34,802 bases of DNA from Methanofollis sp. (GCA_028696365.1 JAQVHG010000002.1:1-34802); one strand, 5' to 3'. Shown: positions 17,357 to 27,552, numbered from the stretch's first letter. Made by a program: numbers and translations. Notes: a model not told the origin generated them from the sequence alone.

Positions 17357-18136
17357 ATGGACCGGAAGATTCTCCTCACCAATGACGATGGTGTATATTC
17401 CAATGGGATCTGGGCGGCATATGAGGCGCTCTCTGAGATCGCCGACGTGACGGTCGTAGCACCCGCCACCCAGCAGAGTGCGGTCGGGCGTTCGATCTCG
17501 ATCTTCGAGCCGATCCGCGCGACGAAGATCGCGGTCGACGGCGTGACGGCCTATGCGGTCGGCGGTAAACCGACCGACTCGGTGATCATCGGGCTCTTTG
17601 CCCTTGACCTCAAACCTGACCTGGTGGTGAGCGGGGTCAATATCGGCGAGAACCTCAGTTATGAGTCGATCATGACCTCGGGCACGATCGGGGCGGCGCT
17701 GGAGGCATCGAACCAGGGGACGCCTTCGGTCGCCTTCTCTCTCCAGGTCTGGGACCAGGGGGACAAGTTCGACGACCCGCGCCATGTGGGGAGCAGTTTT
17801 GAGGAGGCGAAGACAGTGGTGCGGGACGTCTGCGAGCGGATCTTTGCACGCGGGTTCCCGGCCCAGACCGATGTCGTCAATGTGAACATTCCCTCAAAGG
17901 TGCAGGGAGGCTACGAGGTCACCCATCTGGCCCGCAAGCTCTTCCACACCGGGGTGGAGCGCCGCCTCGACCCGCGCGGGAGGCCGTATTACTGGATCAA
18001 TGGACCGCTGGTCGAGGACGCGGAGGAAGGGACCGATGTCCATGCGATCAGGAAGGGGAATGTCTCGGTCACCCCGATCACCCTGGACTGCACGGCGGCA
18101 GGTGCTGAGGCCAGCATCCACGACCTCCTGAAGTGA
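17357..18136 (+). CDS. surE: 5'/3'-nucleotidase SurE
   Basis: KILLTNDDGVYSNGIWAAYEAL...VVAPATQQSAVGRSIS...VVSGVNIGENLSYESIMTSGTIGAALEA. Confidence 0.95.
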   Translation: MDRKILLTNDDGVYSNGIWAAYEALSEIADVTVVAPATQQSAVGRSISIFEPIRATKIAVDGVTAYAVGGKPTDSVIIGLFALDLKPDLVVSGVNIGENLSYESIMTSGTIGAALEASNQGTPSVAFSLQVWDQGDKFDDPRHVGSSFEEAKTVVRDVCERIFARGFPAQTDVVNVNIPSKVQGGYEVTHLARKLFHTGVERRLDPRGRPYYWINGPLVEDAEEGTDVHAIRKGNVSVTPITLDCTAAGAEASIHDLLK

Positions 18137-18179
18137 AAGGCCCTGCGTCGCCCTGGGGCCGGGTTTTTCTTCTTTTTGG

Positions 18180-18429
18180 GCTTTTGTAGAAATCCTCTAA
18201 ATCCTCTAGATGGGGCTCTGTGTCGGGAGGCGTGCCGCCCCCCAAACCCCCTGCCACACGATAGGGCGAGGACGGCAGCACTCTCTTTATGGTCATTGAT
18301 GGTGCCTTCCCATTCTCATCATGAACCCGGGGGCCCGGGCGGCAATCGCCCCCGGCCAACCCGGCCAAAGAGGTGGGAAGGCGGATGACACGCATTCTCC
18401 CCACGACAAGTGAGGGTTTCTCCAGAGCC
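18180..18429. repeat. Modular intergenic repeat, type-B termini
   Basis: ttttgtagaaatcctc ... gagggtttctccagagcc; core gggaggcgtgccgcccccc. Confidence 0.8.
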
Positions 18430-18545
18430 CAGATTCACATATCTCTGGTCAGTCATCGATCCGTCCTCTCCAGAGCGTGGTCCCCCGCGCACGCTCGGTT
18501 GCCGGCGGCACCCCTTATCTGTCCAGGCCTCCATACTTTTTTTCA

Positions 18546-19262
18546 ATGAGCAAACAGGACAACCTCGAAGTGAAACAAATCGCGGGCATCGCCGCCGCTG
18601 AAGAGGTGCAGGACGGGATGATCGTCGGTCTCGGCACCGGGTCGACGGCGCATTATGCGATCCTCAGGATCGGCGAACGGGTGAGGGAGGAAGGGCTTTC
18701 GATCGTCGGGGTGCCGACCTCGTATCAGTCGGCGATGCGAGCGCGTGCCGCCGGAATCAGGGTGGCCGACCTCGTGGATTACCCTGAGATCGACCTCACC
18801 ATCGACGGTGCCGACCAGGTGGACGCCGACTTCCATCTCATCAAGGGCGGCGGCGCGGCGCACACACGTGAGAAGTGCGTGGCGGCGGCATCGAAGCGTA
18901 TCATCACCGTCGTGGACCCTTCAAAACTCTCCGAGCACCTCAATGTCCCGGTGCCCCTTGAGGTCGTCCCTTATGCCCTTGCCCTTGTAGAAAAACAGGT
19001 CGAGGCCCTAGGAGGCAAACCCACGCTGCGAGAAGGCGTGAAAAAAGACGGCCCCGTAATCACTGACAATGGAAACTTTGTCCTAGACTGCGACTTCGGA
19101 ACCATCACCGATCCAGAAGGGCTCGAAACAAAGTTAAACACCCTGCCAGGCGTCCTTACCTGCGGGATATTTACGGAATTTGCAGAAAAAATATGGGTTT
19201 TAGTTGGTGAGAGCGAGGGGTGCAGAACTCTTACGAGATCAGACCCCTGGCCTTCTCAATGA
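18546..19262 (+). CDS. rpiA: Ribose-5-phosphate isomerase A
   Basis: VGLGTGSTAHYAILRIGERV...DLTIDGADQVDADFHLIKGGGAAHTREKCVAAAS; start at MSKQDN preferred over the longer track ORF. Confidence 0.95.
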   Translation: MSKQDNLEVKQIAGIAAAEEVQDGMIVGLGTGSTAHYAILRIGERVREEGLSIVGVPTSYQSAMRARAAGIRVADLVDYPEIDLTIDGADQVDADFHLIKGGGAAHTREKCVAAASKRIITVVDPSKLSEHLNVPVPLEVVPYALALVEKQVEALGGKPTLREGVKKDGPVITDNGNFVLDCDFGTITDPEGLETKLNTLPGVLTCGIFTEFAEKIWVLVGESEGCRTLTRSDPWPSQ

Positions 19263-19605
19263 GCGCCAGTTGGTTGTCAACCTCTTTTCTCTTATTTCTC
19301 TCGATAATGTCGATGATCTCGTTGATCGGCTTAGATAGCGAGTAGATCTTTACCGGGCGCCCCTTGCTTTCCGCCTTGCTCTCGCGGGTGTTGATCCACT
19401 TCTTCTCCTTGAGAAAGCGCATCGCAATCGAGACCTCAGGTTGCCTGAGATCGGTGCCACGCTCGATCTCCCGGGAGGTTGCTTCATCGGTGTTGGCAAG
19501 GTATACAAGCACCTTTGCAACATTGCGTTTGATTCCGATGTCAATAAGGAGTGTAGCGAACTCTTCTTCTTTTGGGGTAAAGTACAGGACTTCTTCTGCT
19601 TTCAT
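19231..19605 (-). CDS. HTH transcriptional regulator (winged-helix, TrmB/MarR-like)
   Basis: KRNVAKVLVYLANTDEATSREIERGTDLRQPEVSIAMRFLKEKKWINTRESKAESKGRPVKIYSL; 3' end overlaps the rpiA 3' end by 32 bp. Confidence 0.85.
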   Translation of the reverse strand: MKAEEVLYFTPKEEEFATLLIDIGIKRNVAKVLVYLANTDEATSREIERGTDLRQPEVSIAMRFLKEKKWINTRESKAESKGRPVKIYSLSKPINEIIDIIERNKRKEVDNQLALIEKARGLIS

Positions 19606-19828
19606 GATTGTTCACCCAGTTGACCAATAATAGGTTTCGTATCTGGACTATATGAATATTGGTGCTCGATATATATTAAACACGATAATCTTAGATACAA
19701 TATCATCTCTCAAAATAGGAGATCCTTACAGTTGGATCCTCACGGCCGCTCGTCGATATGAGGTTCCCAATGGCTGAAGGGGGTTCTCTTCTCAAATATA
19801 TTGACTCAATAATTAAAAAAGGTATAGC

Positions 19829-20389
19829 CTAGAGGAGGCCAAGATTGGAGAGGTCTGTCATGATCTTTCTAACCGCGAGGCGCGCGTCCTCAGGCTGCTT
19901 GCCGCCAGTGATGATCAACTTCCCAGATCCGAAGAGGAGGACAACGACCTTGGGTTCTTCAAGGCGATAGACAAGACCAGGGAACTGCTCTGGCTCGTAC
20001 TCGATTCGGTCAAGGTTGAACCCGATTGCGATCTTGTTGAGGTTGATCGGTTTGCCGAGATCGGCGGAGGTGACGATATTCTGGATCGTGTAGGTAAGAT
20101 GTTCGTCGATCTCGATGTCAAGATCGCGGAGTTTGTTTCCCAGGATCTCAAGACCTTCACTGAGGTTGTCCACACTTTTTGCACCAGTAAGGACGACTTT
20201 CCCAGATCCAAAGACAAGCGCAGCGATCTTAGGATCTTTCATTCTGATGACAACGCCAGGGAAACGTTTTTTGTCATAGTCAGCACCCGGGATGCGTGAT
20301 GATATCGTTGGGAGGTCAAGAGAGTCGCTTACTTTGGCAGAGGCAACGATATTTTCTATTTTCAGGGATTCCTCTGGGCTACCGTGCAT
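19829..20389 (-). CDS. tbp: TATA-box-binding protein
   Basis: Two imperfect repeats: KIENIVASAKVSDSLDL...FPGVVIRMKDPKIAALVFGSGKVVLTGAKS and TIQNIVTSADLGKPINL...FPGLVYRLEEPKVVVLLFGSGKLIITGGKQ. Confidence 0.97.
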   Translation of the reverse strand: MHGSPEESLKIENIVASAKVSDSLDLPTISSRIPGADYDKKRFPGVVIRMKDPKIAALVFGSGKVVLTGAKSVDNLSEGLEILGNKLRDLDIEIDEHLTYTIQNIVTSADLGKPINLNKIAIGFNLDRIEYEPEQFPGLVYRLEEPKVVVLLFGSGKLIITGGKQPEDARLAVRKIMTDLSNLGLL

Positions 20390-20431
20390 GTTTATAACTG
20401 ACGTAAAAAAGGTATATAAAGAGTTGGTCGG

Positions 20432-22327
20432 TCACTCTTCCAGGGTCGAGAGGTCCCCCAGATCCATCCCAAGTTCCTGGGCCCTCAGCACCCGGCGCAT
20501 GATCTTGCCACTCCTGGTCTTTGGGAGCGAGTCGACAAACTCAACCTCGCTTGGCATGGCAATCGGACCTACTGTCATCCTGACATGGTAGCGCAGGTCG
20601 GAGACGAGGCGTTCGCTCGCAACCTCCCCATCGCGGAGGATGACGAAGGCCTTGATCTGGTTGCCCTTCACCGGGTCAGGGACGCCGATCGCCGCCGCCT
20701 CTGCGACGGCCTCGTGGGAGACAAGGGCCGACTCCACCTCAGCCGTGCCGATGTTATGACCTGAGACGATGATTAGGTCGTCTGCTCGGCCGATGACCAT
20801 GATGTTGCCGTCATGCCCTTTCACCGCAAGATCGGTGGCGGTGTAGACATGGTCGATGGTGGTCCAGTACTTCCGGTAGCGCTCGTCGTCATTGAAGACC
20901 CCACGCAACATCGAGGGCCATGGCCGCTGGATCACCAGGTAGCCACCGTTCCCTGGTTCAACCGGGTTGCCGTCCTGATCGACGACGTCGGCGACGACAC
21001 CAGGAATAGGCCGCCCGGCAAACCCGGGGCGCATCGGTTCGCCGACAGTCGTGGTGATCATGTGCATCCCAGTCTCAGTCTGCCACCAGGTGTCAACGAT
21101 CGGACACCGGGCGCCGCCGATATGGTGGTAGAACCACTCAAATGCCTCGGGGTTGAGAGGTTCGCCAACTGAGGCAAGAACCCGTAGTGAACTAAGGTCG
21201 TACTTCGAGGGCCACTCCTCACCCACCCGCATGAACATCCTGATCGCCGTCGGAGCGGTGTAGAAGACTGAGACGCCATAGTCACGGATCAGTTTCCACC
21301 ATATCCCTGGGTCAGGGTAGTCAGGGGTCGCTTCGGTAAAGAAGACCGTCGTCCCATTGAGGAGGGGGCCATAGACCACGTAAGAATGGCCGGTGATCCA
21401 GCCAGGATCGGCGGTGCACCAGTAGACGTCGTCCTCCTTGACGTCGAGAACATATTTAGTCGTATACTGGGTGCCGACAGTGTAGCCTCCGCAGGTATGG
21501 ACGATCCCCTTGGGAGACCCGGTCGTGCCGCTGGTGTAGAGGAGGAAGAGCGGATCTTCGGCGTCCATCACCTCAGCCTCGCAGGTGTGCGGTTCGTTTT
21601 CCATCAGCTCCTCAAAGTCGATCTCAATCTCAGAGTGGAGCTCGACCTTAGGGTCGTCACGGCGCAGCACGACGATCGTCTCGATGCTGGGTGCGTTGAC
21701 CACCGCCTCTTCCACGATCGGCTTGAGCTGGATCGCCTTGCCGCGACGCATCGAACTGTCTGCGGTGATCACGATCCTGGAGCCTGAGTCCCTGATCCGC
21801 TGGTTGAGGGCATTGACTCCGAACCCACCGAAGACGACCGAATGGACCGCACCGATCCTGGCGCAGGCCAGCATGGCGATGATCTGTTCTGGGATGACTG
21901 GCATGTAGATGCAGACCCGGTCGCCCTTCTTCACGCCGATCCGCTTGAGACCGTTGGCCAGTCTGCAGACCTGCCTGAGGAGTTGGCTGTAGGTGTAGGC
22001 CTTCTCCTCGCTGTTCTCTCCCCGCCAGAAGAGGGCGACTTTGTTTGCCCGACCGTTTTTCACGTGCCGGTCTAGGCAATTGTAGGTGATGTTCAGTTTC
22101 CCGTTCAGGTACCACCTGGCGTACGGGAAGTCCCACTGCATTACCGTATCAAATGGCTCAAACCAGTCGAGTTCGGCTGCGCGTGCCTTCCAGAAGGCCT
22201 CGGGATCGGCGATGAATTCCTGGTATGCTGTCTGGTAGTCTCCGACCCACGACTGTTCCTGGTAGGAAGGGTCAGGCCGGTAGTACTTTGGGGCCTCGAG
22301 AGGCACAGCAAAGTCTTGCTCTGTCAT
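20432..22327 (-). CDS. acs: Acetyl-CoA synthetase (AMP-forming)
   Basis: YTSGTTGSPKGIVHTCGGY, ADPGWITGHSYVVYGPL, WWQTETGMHMI, PKTRSGKIMRRVLRA; start at MTEQDF. Confidence 0.95.
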   Translation of the reverse strand: MTEQDFAVPLEAPKYYRPDPSYQEQSWVGDYQTAYQEFIADPEAFWKARAAELDWFEPFDTVMQWDFPYARWYLNGKLNITYNCLDRHVKNGRANKVALFWRGENSEEKAYTYSQLLRQVCRLANGLKRIGVKKGDRVCIYMPVIPEQIIAMLACARIGAVHSVVFGGFGVNALNQRIRDSGSRIVITADSSMRRGKAIQLKPIVEEAVVNAPSIETIVVLRRDDPKVELHSEIEIDFEELMENEPHTCEAEVMDAEDPLFLLYTSGTTGSPKGIVHTCGGYTVGTQYTTKYVLDVKEDDVYWCTADPGWITGHSYVVYGPLLNGTTVFFTEATPDYPDPGIWWKLIRDYGVSVFYTAPTAIRMFMRVGEEWPSKYDLSSLRVLASVGEPLNPEAFEWFYHHIGGARCPIVDTWWQTETGMHMITTTVGEPMRPGFAGRPIPGVVADVVDQDGNPVEPGNGGYLVIQRPWPSMLRGVFNDDERYRKYWTTIDHVYTATDLAVKGHDGNIMVIGRADDLIIVSGHNIGTAEVESALVSHEAVAEAAAIGVPDPVKGNQIKAFVILRDGEVASERLVSDLRYHVRMTVGPIAMPSEVEFVDSLPKTRSGKIMRRVLRAQELGMDLGDLSTLEE

Positions 22328-22827
22328 GGGGCACCTCAGATTATCATGAAAAATACCTGTGCGGGATCTTCCATTGATAAATCTACATGATCGATAGTGA
22401 ACATTAGATATATATTTTGTGGTACGCTTTATTCTCACTCCATTTTAGAATCCAAAGTTAAATTTCGACGATATGCGATGGGTAGATAAACTCTCATGAT
22501 CGTACATGATGGATCGCGCAGGCAGATAGATTCGCCATTTCTAGGCGAATATGGTTGAATATCTCTTCTATCCTGTCCGTTCAGATTACCGGAGAGTAAG
22601 GATTAGGCAAAGATCATCGGCGATTGTCGACAGGGGCTTCAACAAATTCAAAAAGAACTTAAAGACTGGGGTAAACCACTATGGTATCAATCCAATACAT
22701 ATTTCAAATCAGTGCATATACCGAATGTTGTCACATTTGAGAGCGCTGTTCCCTGATCCTGGCCGTCAAGATGGCGCAGATGGCTGCTTCGGGTCAGTTC
22801 GTTCCCAGTATCTGAGAGGAAATATCC

Positions 22828-24891
22828 ATGGCAAAGAGAATGCTGAGTGAGGCAGAGGGGTACGATCTCCTTCGGGAATATGGTGTACCGACCCCTGGCT
22901 TCGAGATTATTACGAACGCCGATGCGGCCGCGAAAGCGGCGTCAGCCATCGGCTTTCCGGTCGTCATGAAGGTAATATCCCCCCAGATCGTCCACAAAAG
23001 CGATGCTGGCGGTGTGATTGTGGGGATCTCAGGGGCTGCCGAGGCAAAGAAGGCATTTACGCAGATCGTGGACTCTGCGAAAGAATATGATCCTGATGCC
23101 GAGGTCAAGGGCGTCATCGTCGAGGAGATGGCACAGCCAGGGCTCGAACTCATCCTGGGAGGGAAGACCGACCCGGCCTTTGGGAAGGTGATCACCTTTG
23201 GGATGGGTGGAACCCTGGTTGAACTGATGAAAGACGTCACCCTCAGGATCGTCCCAGTCTCTGAGGAGGAGATCAGGACGATGGTCAAGGAGATCAACGC
23301 CTATCCCCTCATTGCGGGCTACCGCGGGATGAAGCCGAGAGACGAAGAGGCTCTGGTTGAGATCATCGCCGGGGTGGCGCGGTTCTTTGAGGAGAACCCG
23401 CAGGTGACCGAGTTCGACATCAACCCGCTACGGCTGTATGAGTCTGGTGCCTGTGCGGTGGATGCCAGGATCATCGTGGACGAGGATCTCAAAGCCGTCG
23501 AGCGCAGGGAGCGGACATTTGTCCCGCCCGAGTACTTCACCCCGCGGTCAGTTGCAGTCATCGGGGCCTCGTCAAACCCGAAGAAGATGGGCTATGCCGT
23601 CCTCCACAACCTTCTCCACTTCCCTGGTCAGATCTATCCGGTCAACAACAAGCGGACCGAGGTCCAGGGGCTGAAGGCTTACCCGACCGTGACCGCGATC
23701 CCAAATCCTATCGACCTTGCGGTGATCACTGTCCCGGCGGCCCATGTGCCACGGGTGATGCAGGAGTGCGGCGAGAAGAAGATCCCGCTGGTCGTGGTCA
23801 TCACCGCCGGGTTCAAAGAGGCCGGCGAGGAGGGCAAGGTCCTCGAAGAGCGGATGCTTGACATTGCCAGGCATTACAACATCAGGGTCGTCGGCCCCAA
23901 CTGCCTGGGTCTGATCATCCCACCGCGGGGCCTGGACACCACCTATGTCCACGAGTCGCCCAAGCCAGGCAGTGTCGCTTTTATCTCACAGAGCGGTGCG
24001 ATCATCAATACGGTCGTCGACTGGAGTCTCAAACAGGACATCGGGTTCTCAGCGGTCTTCTCGGTGGGCAACCAGGCCGACCTCGACTTCCTGGACTATC
24101 TCCGGTTTGTTGAGCAGGACAAGAGCACGAGAGCGATCATCCTGTACATCGAGCAGCTCACCAATGGCCGGGAGTTCATGGAGGTCGTCTCTGAAGTGGC
24201 GAAGAAGAAGCCGGTCGTGGCGATCAAGTCGGGCTCGTCGCAGAAAGGACAGAAGGCGGCGTCGTCCCACACTGGTTCGCTCTCGGGATCGTATGAGGTC
24301 TATATGGAGGCGTTCAGAGAGGCCGGGGTCATCCCGGTCAGGGCGCTCAGGGGTGCCTTCGAGGTGGCCGAACTCTGTGCGTCGCCTGGTGGGTATCCAA
24401 AGGGCAGGCGTGCGATCGTGATCACCAATGCCGGCGGGTTTGCGGTCCTCTCCTCGGATTATGCCGAGATGTACGGTCTCGACCTCATTGACCTGCCGCC
24501 TGCGATCCTGAACGAGCTCAATGAGATCCTCCCTGACTACTGGAGTCATGCAAACCCACTCGACCTCCTCGGCGATGCATCTGAGAAGCGTTTCCAGCAG
24601 GTCTTCGATGTGCTTGCCCGTCACTCCGACCTCTGGGACATCGCCTTTGTGGTCGGGTTCCCGAACCTGGTCCTCGACTCTGAGAGTCTGGCTCACCAGG
24701 TCATCAAATTCAGCGGGAAGACCGAGAACCTCGTCGTCGGCACTCTCCTTGGTGGCGAGTGCATGGACGCGGGGATCAAGATCCTCAAGGACCACGATAT
24801 CCCCAACTTCGACGAACTTGAACAGTGTTTCAAGGTCGTGGGCCGCGTTGTCTGGCAGCGGTGCAGGGCGAAGTCCATCGGGCTGCCCTGA
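22828..24891 (+). CDS. Acetate--CoA ligase (ADP-forming), fused, ATP-grasp (beta) domain N-terminal to CoA-binding (alpha) domains
   Basis: MLSEAEGYDLLREYGVPTPGFEIITNADAAAKAASAIGFPVVMKVISPQIVHKSDAGGV then PRSVAVIGASSNPKKMGYAVLHNL...SQSGAIINTVVDW...SHTGSLSGS. Confidence 0.93.
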   Translation: MAKRMLSEAEGYDLLREYGVPTPGFEIITNADAAAKAASAIGFPVVMKVISPQIVHKSDAGGVIVGISGAAEAKKAFTQIVDSAKEYDPDAEVKGVIVEEMAQPGLELILGGKTDPAFGKVITFGMGGTLVELMKDVTLRIVPVSEEEIRTMVKEINAYPLIAGYRGMKPRDEEALVEIIAGVARFFEENPQVTEFDINPLRLYESGACAVDARIIVDEDLKAVERRERTFVPPEYFTPRSVAVIGASSNPKKMGYAVLHNLLHFPGQIYPVNNKRTEVQGLKAYPTVTAIPNPIDLAVITVPAAHVPRVMQECGEKKIPLVVVITAGFKEAGEEGKVLEERMLDIARHYNIRVVGPNCLGLIIPPRGLDTTYVHESPKPGSVAFISQSGAIINTVVDWSLKQDIGFSAVFSVGNQADLDFLDYLRFVEQDKSTRAIILYIEQLTNGREFMEVVSEVAKKKPVVAIKSGSSQKGQKAASSHTGSLSGSYEVYMEAFREAGVIPVRALRGAFEVAELCASPGGYPKGRRAIVITNAGGFAVLSSDYAEMYGLDLIDLPPAILNELNEILPDYWSHANPLDLLGDASEKRFQQVFDVLARHSDLWDIAFVVGFPNLVLDSESLAHQVIKFSGKTENLVVGTLLGGECMDAGIKILKDHDIPNFDELEQCFKVVGRVVWQRCRAKSIGLP

Positions 24892-24967
24892 ACTTTTTTC
24901 CAGGTTCTTTTTTTGCGAAATAGGGATACCAACCGCTTGATGCTCCCTGGCGGGGGGAGCAAATAAA

Positions 24968-25158
24968 GAGGTCATCCCAAAACTCTCTGGCCCTCATCCC
25001 CAACCGATTGAGAGCGATGGATGAAAATGAAGAGATCCCAGCTTTTTCATCGCACACCCATGCATTCGTCCCCTTCCCCCTCGTCCCCAGCACGATCCAT
25101 GTGAGAAGGCGAGTGAGTCTCGCTCATATCAGGGATGAGTGAGGGCTTCTACAAAGCC
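24968..25158. repeat. Modular intergenic repeat, hybrid A-type/B-type ends, GC-rich core missing
   Basis: gaggtcatcccaaaactctc ... gagggcttctacaaagcc. Confidence 0.65.
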
Positions 25159-25388
25159 GATTTAAGAACACCAGTGAGTTCGAGAAGTGACAGGAGGATC
25201 TTCGAGCGGCACGTCCCCCACCAGAGGGGGTCGTCAAGAAGATCTCTACAGTCCCTTCCAGACATTTTGATATCTGACCCTCACTACTGCAGACGACATC
25301 CAGTTCACCTGGATCATGCTCCCGTCCTCCCAGCACACCAAACTATTATCTTCTTCGACTGACATCTCAACACCGAGGGGGACCAGAG

Positions 25389-25649
25389 ATGGAAACCAGC
25401 AGATTGTATGTCGGGAACCTCACCTATTCGGTAACTGAAGATCAATTGGAGGAACTTTTCTCTGCCTATGGGGGAGTCAAGAGCGTCAGGATCATTGGGG
25501 ACAAGGGGTTCGGGTTTGTCGAGATGGACTCTATCGAAGAGGCCGAGAAAGCACAGGAAGCCCTGAACGAGACCGAGTTTGTCGGACGGACGATGCGGGT
25601 GGAGGAGGCACAGCCCCCCAAGCCGCGTCGAGAGTACCGGAGATATTGA
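25389..25649 (+). CDS. RRM-family RNA-binding protein
   Basis: METSRLYVGNLTYSVTEDQLEELFSAYGGVKSVRIIGDKGFGFVEMDSIEEAEKAQEALNETEFVGRTMRVEEA: RNP2 LYVGNL, RNP1 KGFGFVEM. Confidence 0.93.
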   Translation: METSRLYVGNLTYSVTEDQLEELFSAYGGVKSVRIIGDKGFGFVEMDSIEEAEKAQEALNETEFVGRTMRVEEAQPPKPRREYRRY

Positions 25650-25784
25650 TCTCTTTCTTTTTTTTGGTATGCAGCGGGGTGCACGGATTTTTCCCGCCGT
25701 TCGCGGGAAAGGCAGCCATGGAATATTTGGTGTTTCCCATGACGTGAACATAGCCCCAGCATAGTGCATGAATAATTGGCGAAG

Positions 25785-26039
25785 AGCATATCCCAAAACT
25801 CTCTGAGAGTTGAACACTCACTCGAACCGAAGCGCGTCCTCCCGGAAATTATAAACGCCCATCTTCCACCTGGGGGCGAGTGCCCCCAGGACCCCCCATG
25901 GATGAAGAGTGGCAGGGGATTACATCCCTTCTTTATGGTCATCCCTTCGCCTCCCCCTATCTCCCCCTATCGCAATCCAGGGAGTCCGGGGGCGGCACGC
26001 CCCCTACCAGAGAGACATCCAGAGGGTTTCTACAGAGCC
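25785..26039. repeat. Modular intergenic repeat, hybrid A-left / B-right termini
   Basis: gagcatatcccaaaactctc ... gagggtttctacagagcc. Confidence 0.75.
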
Positions 26040-26151
26040 CAACCTTGAAAATATATCTGTAATGCTCTTTGTGTAAGAATAGCCGCATGCCCATCCCCCT
26101 CAACGAAGAAAATACCAATCTTTTCAGAACAGAAAACAAAACCAGACAAGA

Positions 26152-26562
26152 TCAGACTGTCTTCAACATTCCATTCCCATCAGGTTCTGTTCTTCCTTCA
26201 GGCGTCCGATCAAAATCCACATCAAAACTGACAAGTGAGAGACCATTGCGTTGTGCCGCGCAATACTGGTAGGCATCGTCGAAGTCCAGAGAATAGGCTT
26301 CCATCGCCCGGACCATCGCGTCCATATCTCCAGGGCCGAGATGAATGAGACGGACGCCGCCATCATAAAAAAGATCGTGCGTAAACATCAAGAACAGGCC
26401 TGAATAGTGCAGCCTGCAGAGGATGACCCCAATCGAATGATAGCAAAAATCTGTGCAAAAAAGCCTGTCTGAAGATGTTTTTGCAAGGAACGCACCGACA
26501 TCTTCCGATCGGCCCTGATCCAGAAGGCGTTCCAGCCAGATGTTGGTATCGACAAGATACAT
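26152..26562 (-). CDS. PIN-domain protein (VapC-like toxin)
   Basis: MYLVDTNIWLERLLDQ...; acidic residues and SFDVDFDR near the C-terminus; downstream of a small antitoxin-like ORF. Confidence 0.8.
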   Translation of the reverse strand: MYLVDTNIWLERLLDQGRSEDVGAFLAKTSSDRLFCTDFCYHSIGVILCRLHYSGLFLMFTHDLFYDGGVRLIHLGPGDMDAMVRAMEAYSLDFDDAYQYCAAQRNGLSLVSFDVDFDRTPEGRTEPDGNGMLKTV

Positions 26563-26568
26563 CAGACC

Positions 26569-26775
26569 TCAATCACTCCGCCACTCCAGCGCTTTTTTCT
26601 GGAGTTCCACCGACGTGTATGATCCCTTCAGTGCCGCAAGCCCCCCTGCCCAGTCCTGCTTCAGGATGACACCTGTCTTTTTTCTCTCCCTGGAAAGTAA
26701 AAACAAAGCATAATCCTCGACTTCCTGCCTGAGATGAGGGGGCAGTTCGCGGATTATCTTATCTATCGTCGTCAT
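26569..26775 (-). CDS. DUF2281/VapB-like antitoxin
   Basis: MTTIDKIIRELPPHLRQEVEDYALFLLSRERKK...; start at MTTIDK preferred over the longer track ORF. Confidence 0.7.
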   Translation of the reverse strand: MTTIDKIIRELPPHLRQEVEDYALFLLSRERKKTGVILKQDWAGGLAALKGSYTSVELQKKALEWRSD

Positions 26776-27208
26776 GCTCCTGGCCGCGAGGAAGTTCTTC
26801 GTGTCACTACATATCTCTTTTCCCTCGCTGGCACCATGGGGGCATATCAAAATACGCGGTAACGTTAGAACAGATTTGAGCAATAAAAACCCCTGACTTC
26901 TCTCAAAGAGACCCAGAGGAGGAAAAAAGACTTCATCATAATCTTCCCTTGATCTTACCAGATTCTACTGGGCCATATTATTCATAGCCGATCGAACAAC
27001 ATCGACAATATGTTTAAACCAAAATATATCAATAAAGATCAATTAGAAATATATATATATTAAAATCTTAGCTCAATAAAATCTCGGAGGTGATACGGAT
27101 TCAAAACCATATAATCTTTTTACCATTTCTTCGATGATATCAAACAAATTGTACGATATCAGTGCATAGATTATGACTTTAAATCTAATCAAAAGGAGGA
27201 ATTAAATC

Positions 27209-27376
27209 ATGAAAATATCTATGGAAAAAGTCTGGACTGTACTCCTCTTGGGAATTGTCGTATTTCTCCTCATCAGTGGGCTCAGTTATATCATCGAGGG
27301 AAAAGTGAACTGGGTAATTGCTATAGGGACCGCAATAGGTTTTTCGATCATATTCTTCATCTTCAAAAACCGGTAG
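27209..27376 (+). CDS. Small two-TM membrane protein (55 aa), not in the ORF track
   Basis: aaaaggaggaattaaatcATG strong SD; MKISMEKVWTVLLLGIVVFLLISGLSYIIEGKVNWVIAIGTAIGFSIIFFIFKNR*. Confidence 0.7.
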   Translation: MKISMEKVWTVLLLGIVVFLLISGLSYIIEGKVNWVIAIGTAIGFSIIFFIFKNR

Positions 27377-27552
27377 TGGAAAAAAGGTCACCAACTTCTC
27401 ATTTTCATCATGAAAAAACCCAAGCAGGATTATATCTTCAGTCCAGACCCCTCCATTCTCTGGAATAGGGAACAATATCTTTCGCAATACCAAACACCTA
27501 TGATGTGGATAGCACAGCGATCAGAAGATCTACTCAGAACAATGTTCATACT

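Noticed and set aside
22551-22850. 99-aa ORF upstream of the acetate-CoA ligase
   Set aside because: Overlaps the ligase start, no SD, no motif.
24049-24975. 308-aa minus-strand ORF
   Set aside because: Antisense shadow of the acetate-CoA ligase gene.
27185-27493. 102-aa minus ORF
   Set aside because: Antisense to the small TM ORF, which has a strong SD; low confidence only, it cannot be fully excluded.
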